A DNA stretch of 64,000 bases from Wolfiporia cocos (lineage: Eukaryota > Basidiomycota > Agaricomycetes > Polyporales > Phaeolaceae). How positions within the stretch are numbered: position 1 is the first letter of the stretch; each line of letters opens with the position of its first letter. Made by a program: the position numbers and the translations under genes. Of the stretch, positions 57,136 to 64,000 are shown in pieces. Location of the stretch: assembly GCA_029448655.1 (NCBI GenBank), contig JACCLO010000010.1:3162001-3226000 (forward strand), in the 5' to 3' direction. The notes under the pieces are model-generated. The model was not told the origin of the DNA. It ran no database searches and saw only the letters and a list, made by a program, of their open reading frames with translations.

Positions 57136-57530
57136 GACGCTTACGGATGCACCACTGTCGATAAGAGCTAGGGCTTGCACTTTCTGACCGTATATCCAGA
57201 GAGTTACGTCAATTGAGAATGACGTTGAGTCACGCGCGTTATTTTTATAAATATGGTTTATACTCTTTGGTGCGGACGGTACTATACATTGCAAAGTCGT
57301 ACATGGGCAAGCTTTCACATGCGACTTTCGAAAAAACCCGAGTAGTGACTGTCTCGGTTCAGGGGAGGGAATGTGCGGACGATTGGTGGCGCCACTGTCA
57401 CAGTGTCAGAGGGTTGCGATCCCTCTTCCTCCGTGACCTCCTCGATGCGCGCGCTTTGAATCGCGCCGACGGTAGCGGTCGACGTGGTCAATTCTTCTTC
57501 GTCAGATCCTTCGTAATATTCTCGGATCTC
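57136..57530 (-). pseudogene. pol: Start of pol with protease motif, broken
   Basis: STSFSIDVTLWIYGQKVQAL followed by ALIDSGASVSV (57136-57240) matches the intact protease region (KSFSIEVELWVYGKKV, ALIDTGASISV). Upstream, the frame is broken by stops and a frameshift. Cut off by the LTR right after the active site. Confidence 0.8.
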
Positions 57531-59267
57531 TCAGACGAAGCGCCTCTTGCCATCCTTCGTGCCAGCCGGAGCACGGGATGTCATTGTTGTGGTTGATGAT
57601 GTTGTTGTTGGCCTGGCTGGGGCGGTTGTTGCCGGTTTGTACGGCTTCCAGTTGCACTTGGTGCCCCCGGACTGGCAGTCGTTTCGCCCACACATGTTGC
57701 ACTTGTGCGCGGGCGCCCAAAGGTAGCGTGCCTTTGTTTTGGGGTTGACTTTCCAGACCGAGCCTGGAACGGATCCTTCGGGGATCCGGGGCTTCTTCTC
57801 GCCACCGCTGGTGGGCTTGTCAGCCGCACTGGTTTGCGAGGAAGTGATGGTCCGCGCCGTCTTGTCAGACGAGCCGGACATCTTCTTCTCTCCCTTATCT
57901 TCCTTGAAGATACTACCCTGGATGTCGTCGCGGTAGAACTCCTTGTGGAGTTCGATGGCCGTGTCCAAATACTTTTCCCACTCGGTGGGGACGGGTTGTC
58001 AGAAAATCTTCATCATTGAGAACCCGTCGCGCACCTTGTCGGGGACAACGTCCTTCAGTTTCTCCATGAGCGTGTCGTTAGGCATCTTTGCCTTCTTTGC
58101 CAGTTGGCGTAGACGCTCCGCGTATTGATAGAAGTTGGCCAAAGCCTTCTTCTTGCCGGCACTCCCGAAGTACCCCTCGATCTCCTTGCGGGCGAGTTCC
58201 TCCTCTGTTTTCTTCCCGTATATCCAGGTCATCTCCTCCTCAAATTCCGCCCACGTGCCGAGTGATTTAGAAGGGTCGGCAGAATTTCTGATCTTCTCCT
58301 CCTGGTAGTCAAAGGCCGACCCTGAAAGATGTTGCAGGGCCTGGATGATTTTTTGCCGGTCGTCTGTGATGGGATAGGCCCCGAAGTACATGACGCACTT
58401 CTTCAGCCATTCCGTGACCGGAATTTTGGCACCATCGCCGGAAAATTCCGGGGGTGGTGTCACCTTTGGGGCCATGACGAAGGAGGTCGTGGCGGTTGTA
58501 CCTGTTGCGACCTGAGACGGCGCCGCGCGGGCTGCGGTCTCTAAGTCGGCAACCCTTTTCAGGATTGCGTCGAATTGAGCCTGAGACGGACCAGCGGCGG
58601 GGGCAATAGCTCTTTGTTGTGCTTGTTCTAGCGTGTAGATGCGGGTATTCTGGGCCCGCATATAGAGCCTCATGCCGTCTATTCGCTTCATCATGGTCTG
58701 GAAGCGGGAGTCGAGTCGTTGAGCCAGCATGCACGTGCTCTCCTCTGCCAAGTTGGCCGCCACGTCGGCAGCCTCCATCACCGTGTTGTAGGCGATGGTG
58801 ATGTCGCTAGCCAGATCGGCTAGTTCTTGTTCTGGCACACCTCGTGTGAGGCGTGGGGTGGCGTTGGCGAGGGTCGGGTACTCGACTTCCCTGAGTCGGT
58901 CTCGGATCAGGGGCTGGTAAGGCCCATATGCTGCGGGGAGGGGGACTGATGGCGGAAGGGGTACCTCCGGAACTGGTGGGAAGAGCTCGTCGTCTATTGT
59001 TGCGTCGAGCATTGTTCGGATGAAGGGAATAGGTGGGGGGACACGTGCAATGCGCACGGTTTGGGGTTCGGGGGCCATTGGGTTGGCAGTGTCACGTGGT
59101 GGAGTCATTCCCGGGGTCCTTTGAGGGGACTGGGAATGGGAACCGGTGGGAGATGCGTGTTGAGACATCTTTTGATGCAGGGTTAGCGTCTTTTCTTCTG
59201 GAATGGTCCTAGAAGCGGGAAAAATAACTAAAAGGGGAAAGCTGGGTTCCATATCTTGATGTGCCAT
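57531..59267 (-). pseudogene. gag: gag of the decayed element
   Basis: Start at 59267, or MSQHASPTGS at about 59168. Capsid-type domain with PPPEFSGDGAKIPVTEWLKK, LGTWAEFEEEMTWIYGKKTE and ANFYQYAERLRQL, parallel to the intact gag. A TGA at 57999-58001 interrupts it in frame; reading continues in the same frame through a Cys-rich motif CNMCGRNDCQSGGTKC (a knuckle-like variant lacking the His) to another TGA at 57531-57533, after which coding sequence still continues in frame (EIREYYEGSDEEELTT). Both stops fit CGA to TGA. Only these two nonsense changes in about 1.7 kb. Confidence 0.85.
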
Positions 59268-59378
59268 TCTTGATGTGCCCTTATGTTGTCCGACATTACT
59301 TAGAGTCTTGTCAGACTATGATTCCAGTGTCAAAGCCTTGTCAGGCGATGATATTACAACGACGGGAAAGAGAATTTC

Positions 59379-60077
59379 TGACACAGACTAGACTGTGGGA
59401 CTCACACTATAACCTTATTGGCGACTTGAAGTAGTTGCTGGAAGTTGGTGAGGAGACTAGTAGGCGCAAGCAGAGATGATATGTGACTGTGCGAATGCAG
59501 AGAACAAATCTAAGGCTTATCCGCAGTGATAGCCCTACTTATATACATGCTTTGTTTGGTTACCGACAAGGGAGCCAAACATGAAGGTGGTCTGTGCGCA
59601 GACGTAACTAATATGGTTAAGTCGTAAACTACAGTAGACCATGTGCGCCGGTAATGGCCGCACCAGTAAGAGCGTTTGTTTGGACCGTAGGTCCATGTTG
59701 TGAAAGTGGCTGTAGCTACGTTAGTAAGCCATGCATGTGATTCTTATATTCCGGTATCGGGATATGAGTAATCGTAAGGGCATTGGCATGTGATAACGAG
59801 CGGGCCGCTTATCCAATTGTACTGACATAGCCCGGTATCGGGATATGAGTAAGGCACGTGACACCGGAGGTTAGTCCGCTGAGTCATTGACGCGTACAAG
59901 CGTGTTATGTACGTGTTGTTATGACAAGTGGACGTATACCGCGTTGTGTACGTGTTGTTTGGTTGCGTGTACGTGTAGATGGGCGCTTAGCAGCGTAAAC
60001 GTCTACAAGGTTGTAGAAATACCAGATAAATAGGTAATAATACGGGAAAAATAGTGGCATGTCCCAAATCTGTGACA
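59379..60077 (-). mobile_element. Solo LTR, LTR-A family, target duplication ATTTC
   Basis: 699 bp, same length and nearly the same sequence as the LTRs of the intact element, flanked by ATTTC at 59374-59378 and 60078-60082. It interrupts ORF1 of the decayed element near its C-terminus, so it is younger. The frame 59905-60729 fuses ORF1 with this LTR and is an artefact. Confidence 0.95.
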
Positions 60078-60082
60078 ATTTC

Positions 60083-60999
60083 ATGGCGGCTAAACCATGT
60101 ACAGCACCTCGTACACTACCGTCTAAAGTTTTACCATTACGTAAATACTTTCTGATGGTGTTCGCATCTCGCTCGATTTCTCTCATTTCCTTATTGGTGA
60201 TGCGCCCGTAAATGGCGGATAGGAAAAAGGCGTCATGGAATTTTCGGAAGTGGCGAACTTGGTTTACCACTTCCTGACTGTCTTTCTCCTGGTAAAAGGG
60301 AGAGGGGTCGTTGAGGATGATTTTATAGAGCGAGGCGAGGATGCGTTCGGTTTCTTCCAGGATAGGAAGGAGACGGAGTGCGTGCTGGTACTTCTTGTAC
60401 GTGACGCATACGAGGTCCCGATTGGTTTCTTTCGGAAGAAGATGGAAGTGGTCCTTTACCCACTCGGGTTCTAGACGAACCATTTTTGGGATGCGGGCGG
60501 CGGATTCTTCCGAAAGAACCCTGTTCATGAGGTGACCGAGTGTGGGAGGTGTGGGATGGTAGCCGGGGTAGTTTGCGACCACCTTGTCGAGGTATGCCTG
60601 CTTGGAAGCAGATTCCAAGCGTCGCTCGTGGGCGCGCTCGGCTCTCCACTGCTCTGCCGACTCCCTGAGGCGGTCGTACTCTTCGTATCGTTGGCGTAGG
60701 CGGGCATCGATCTCCGCCTGGGTGCGCATGACTACATGCTTCTTGACGGGCGCTGCTGGGTTCCATGTGGGACCTCAGTAGCGAGGCTTCTTGATGAGGT
60801 TCTTGACCTCCTTGACGCTCTTGGACGGGATGTCCCAGAGTTCGGGCTTCCCCGTGGCCGCGTTGGTTACGACCATCTTATTGGGCGGGGCAGCCACCGA
60901 TTGGTAGGGCTTGGGTTCCTTCCTCTTGTGGAGGTCGGCTGCAGCCTTGTAGGAGTTGTCGAGGCGCTGGACGGACTTCTGGAATCGGTCGGCGGGCAT
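60083..60999 (-). pseudogene. ORF1 of the decayed element
   Basis: MPADRFQKSVQ start at 60999; motif NAATGKPELWDIP; in-frame TGA at 60775-60777 (KKPRY stop GPTWNPAAP, CGA to TGA likely); then a coiled coil (RTQAEIDARLRQRYEEYDRL) and a C-terminal helical domain with YGRITNKEMREIERD, shared with the intact ORF1. The frame runs to the solo LTR at 60082 and the last residues continue at 59373 downwards. Confidence 0.8.
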
Positions 61000-61584
61000 G
61001 GCTATGGAATAACCTATAAGAAATCTAAAAATATAATATATGGGCCGGGCAGGGCCTCCTGTGCGCTCAAGTCGGTGTGTCGGCGTCGTACTGGCCTCTC
61101 TCTCAGGCGCAGCCGGAAGAAACTCGGGGATACAAATAGCGCGGTGGACCTACACCGGCTAGACAGACCGTTTAGGGTATTCACCCAGGGTGGTTAGCCA
61201 TGGCTCTTGCCGAGGACACCGCGGGTCGTGGCGCTCCACCTCCATACATTAAGTCACGGGGTTGCCTGTTACAGCGTGGGCGCTAGCCGCGGGCCTGAGC
61301 AACCAATTATGGTGCGAGCCAGATCCTTGGGCCTGGATCATAAGCCCCCATCTCCGAACATGCCGGTCTGGGACTCTCCCATGGGTTGGCAGCGGTTCTC
61401 GGACAGGTAACAGCACCACCTCTTTGCAGAGAGCGGCGCCGGCCCTTAAGCCTAGGCGTCGGCATATTCCCCCAGATCCCAATCACACAAGTAATCCCCG
61501 AAGGGGAGTGCACAGCGGCCCTGACAACAAAGTAATAAACAAAAAACAAACCCCAGGGCTTGACAGCCGGGGGGGCGTAGAAAG
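61000..61584 (-). other. Leader of the decayed element
   Basis: About 590 GC-rich bases between primer site and ORF1. Some similarity in layout to the left leader (625-1325). Frames in it are chance. Confidence 0.55.
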
Positions 61585-61595
61585 AGAACTAATCA
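61585..61595 (-). promoter_or_regulatory. Self-primer binding site of the decayed element
   Basis: Minus-strand TGATTAGTTCT after a 2-base spacer; exact reverse complement of AGAACTAATCA at 61718-61708, about 30 bases after the TATA box at 61745-61753. Confidence 0.8.
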
Positions 61596-61597
61596 AA

Positions 61598-62084
61598 TGA
61601 CAAGGACTTACTTAGAAGACTTGAAGATGGCTTGGAGGCGAAAAGCAGACAAGTTAAGCAGTAACAAATGGCTAATAGCTTGGGGGGCTACTAGCAGTGT
61701 CGATAGATGATTAGTTCTGAGTCCTAAGCGACTCAGAAGGGCAGTATATATACATGTATGTCGGGACCCTAGGGACCGAGGGGAAGACCCCTAACACCGT
61801 GTGTACGGGCATGTGATAGTGGCGACCGAGGATGAGTAATATCCCAGTCGGTGATTGTCATCAGTGTGACTAGCGATGAGTAAGACTCATGTGATGTTTG
61901 GTCTAGTGGACGAAGTGTGGCTACACGATGTAACTAGAGATAAGATAAGATAAGGACGGCGATCAGCGGCGGTAATTGTAAGTGGTGTGTATGTGTATGT
62001 TAAGTACAGGATAAGTGCAGATAAGTGTTGGACGCGTTGTACAAGTCCAGGAAAATTAGGGCAAAATATAGAGAAATTGTGACA
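61598..62084 (-). repeat. 5' LTR of the decayed element
   Basis: 487 bp, TGTCACAATT at 62084 to CCTTGTCA at 61598. TATA at 61745-61753. The shortest of the full-size gypsy LTRs here. Confidence 0.8.
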
Positions 62085-62327
62085 ATATGATCTCAATGGC
62101 CATTACAATGACTTGTATCTGCTAACACGGTGCGGAACGTTGTGACTACTGTTGCGATCGGGGTTGTGATCGAGATCTGGATTTTCGGTCAACATCATAA
62201 GCAGCTGTAAAAACACTTGTAGATCAGATTATCAACAAATAGTAGACATATAAGCATTCTGAATATGTTGTGCTGTCATTTGAACTGCACAAGCCAATAA
62301 TTCCGAGGTCCTACCTGATTACCCATA

Positions 62328-62470
62328 AGCCCCGGCCTGAGCCTGAGCCGGGCCCAAGCCGGCCTGAGCCGTCAAGGAGGGCCCGGCTTGACATTTCGCT
62401 GAGCCCGAGCCCTTCAAAGCCGGGCCCAAGCCCCGGGCTTTGAGCCGAGCTGTGCTTTGCACATCACTAT
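62328..62470 (-). repeat. GC-rich short repeat, copy 1
   Basis: A run of GGCCC, CCGGG, AAGCC words ending in GCACATCACT (GTGATGTGC on the minus strand). In AT-richer surroundings. Non-coding. Confidence 0.7.
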
Positions 62471-63041
62471 TTAGGATAGACACGCTAGCTATTGGATGTA
62501 CATACATATAGTGTAGGCTGAGGTTTTACAACCTCAGTCTTGTTATTCTCAACATCAGGGGTGGACCCCCTCTCTCTACTATGTGTGCGCCTGATAGCTG
62601 ACACTCTATACTTTAGACCTACTAGTCTGGGTGCAAGGCTGGCCATCATGCCCTTGGGGAGGTGTATTAGGGTCCCCTGCTATGTGGGTAGCACATACAT
62701 AGTCTGTGTCAATGCCCTCCTTCTTCCCTTCTCATGCATCAAATATCCTTCCTCCTCCACAACAGTTCATGCTCTGCCACACATGCACTGTTGCAAGCTC
62801 TCGCATGATGATGCCACTGTGCACACATGGCAAAGTATGAACAGATTGTGTGTGCACTCTCCTGCTCACCCCCTTCCCTACCCTCGATGGTGAGCTGCAG
62901 GCTACCATGCAGCTGCATGCCCTTGATGTTGCTGCTCATGGGAATGCGAGCTGAGATCACAGATGAAAACTTTGAGCTGAAGACATCAATATAATCATCT
63001 GCAGTCAGCTGTTCAATTTTCCCAGGTTTGAGACCAATTCT
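62471..63041. other. Non-coding spacer
   Basis: No gene supported; the 117-codon frame at 62540-62893 has no domain and no homolog in the window. Confidence 0.4.
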
Positions 63042-63190
63042 AGTGATGTGCCAGGCCCGGCCCGGCTCAAAAGCCCCGGCTTTGGCCCGGCTTTGGACGG
63101 CCTTGGCTTTTCAAAACCTCAGGCCGGGCCCCCATTGACGGCCCAGGGCTTGGCCCGGCCTGGCCTGGGGCTTGCCCGGGGCCTGGCACT
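63042..63190 (+). repeat. GC-rich short repeat, copy 2
   Basis: Begins AGTGATGTGCCAGGCCCGGC and continues with GGCTTTGGCCCGG and GGCTTGGCCCGGCC words. Confidence 0.75.
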
Positions 63191-63528
63191 GTGAGGATGA
63201 TCATCACTGTAGCCACACAAACTCATAACGTACCTTCTCCAACTATCTTCTGACAAAGCCAAGCTCCAGTATCTTCAATAATTAGTGAATTATAGTGTGA
63301 AATCATCATTTCACCGGCACGGTGCTCTGTGGCACGCCTTCCAAATGGGGCATCGTATAGGCGCCCAAAAGTGAGCGACAGGCTTCAGCACCAAATATTC
63401 ATTCCATGGGACTATCCTCTTGCTTGAATTTAATGATATAGACATACTTCATTGGAATATGGCATACTGCTACTATATATATCCTTATGTCATAGTTACT
63501 AGACATTTTATCCGTTAGAGCTTTCAGG

Positions 63529-63680
63529 CCGGGGCTCACGGCTTGGCCCGGCCCGGCTTGAGACACAAGCCGGGCCCTGGGCCGTCTCAAGCCGTGGTGT
63601 AGGGCCTGGCCTGGCCCGGCCCAAGTAGGGCTTGGCCCGGCCCGGCCTATGGCCCAAAGCCGGGCCTGGCACATCACTAA
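63529..63680 (-). repeat. GC-rich short repeat, copy 3
   Basis: Ends GCCGGGCCTGGCACATCACT, i.e. on the minus strand begins AGTGATGTGCCAGGCCCGGC, identical over 20 bases to copy 2. Confidence 0.75.
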
Positions 63681-64000
63681 CCAATTCATACCTTCAAGGA
63701 CTCGGTGCACAGATTGTTCACAATGTCGACATCTACATCAAACCACTTCCTTATTTTCTGCAATGGAGGATGTTCATCGCATGCCTCGGGATCATGATGA
63801 ACATGAACGACATCCTCGCATGCTTCTGGTGAAGCAGCATGTATGAGACAGTCAACTCCTGTCACTTTGGACACCTCCTGTACCTTCATAAATGAAAATA
63901 TGTCTAGTAATTACAGAAAATAGAAGGGGTGCCACAGGCCCATATGACCTTAAGACCGCATTTTTGACTGAGAATCTACTCTTCGTTGCCAACTTGAAGA
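63681..64000. other. Right edge, possible gene remnant on the minus strand
   Basis: A minus frame (63889-63686) encodes KVTGVDCLIHAASPEACEDV, acidic downstream. Too short to assign. Confidence 0.25.

Larger units (their letters stand above)
57136..62084 (-). mobile_element. Decayed gypsy-type element, truncated in pol
   Basis: Minus strand: 5' LTR 61598-62084, primer site, leader, ORF1 (interrupted by a stop and a solo LTR), gag (with stops), start of pol as far as the protease motif ALIDSGASVSV at about 57140-57175. Reverse transcriptase, integrase and 3' LTR are missing. Same gene order as the intact element at 22178, from a different family. Confidence 0.85.

Noticed and set aside
59905..60729. 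274-codon intact gene
   Set aside because: It is ORF1 of a decayed element read through into a solo LTR; the same LTR-encoded tail appears at 22147 and 31444.

Overview
The window looks like repeat-rich nuclear DNA of a basidiomycete fungus, probably an Agaricomycete. Evidence: genes with many short introns (about 47-60 bp, branch-site-like CTAAC), Ty3/gypsy chromoviruses with 5-bp target duplications, an IS630/Tc1-like transposase and a DDE-integrase-like gene of types I associate with mushroom-forming fungi, and a nuclear insertion of mitochondrial DNA. I cannot name the species.

Layout. 1-1944: 5' end of a minus-strand gypsy element (LTR, leader, ORF1) cut by the window edge. 2170-7453: minus-strand non-autonomous LTR element with no gag-pol. 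9537-13170: an intact multi-exon gene of unknown function with a Cys-rich N-terminus. 13480-14730: tandem repeat split by a solo LTR. 14798-16606: HTH plus DDE integrase-like gene. 17372-20026: broken DDE transposase. 21638-32205: an old solo LTR into which a complete, apparently young gypsy element (22178-32164) has inserted; the element carries an extra ORF before gag, plus gag, and pol ending in chromodomain then dUTPase. 33980-36710: 170-bp satellite with another solo LTR. 36935-40875: hairpin, G-depleted tract and a decayed unknown gene. 41936-44692: an LTR interrupted by mosaic mitochondrial DNA, itself interrupted by a miniature LTR element. 45741-49906: decayed SNF2-like helicase gene, with palindrome clusters on both sides. 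51706-54419: two solo LTRs. 54842-56240: decayed copy of the N-terminus of the spliceosomal helicase gene BRR2. 56481-62084: decayed minus-strand gypsy element carrying a solo LTR. 62328-63680: three GC-rich short repeats.

The unifying observation is that five different LTR elements, including the miniature and the non-autonomous one, have 11 bases starting 3 bases after the LTR end that are the exact reverse complement of an 11-base block in the LTR, placed about 25-35 bases after a TATA-like box. This is the layout of Tf1-type self-primed reverse transcription, and the pairing is kept although the sequence differs between families. The non-autonomous element also shares a conserved leader of roughly 700 bases with the autonomous one, suggesting it is mobilised by such elements in trans. 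Older copies and gene fragments repeatedly carry TGA where CGA (Arg) is expected, the mark of CpG decay; the young element does not.
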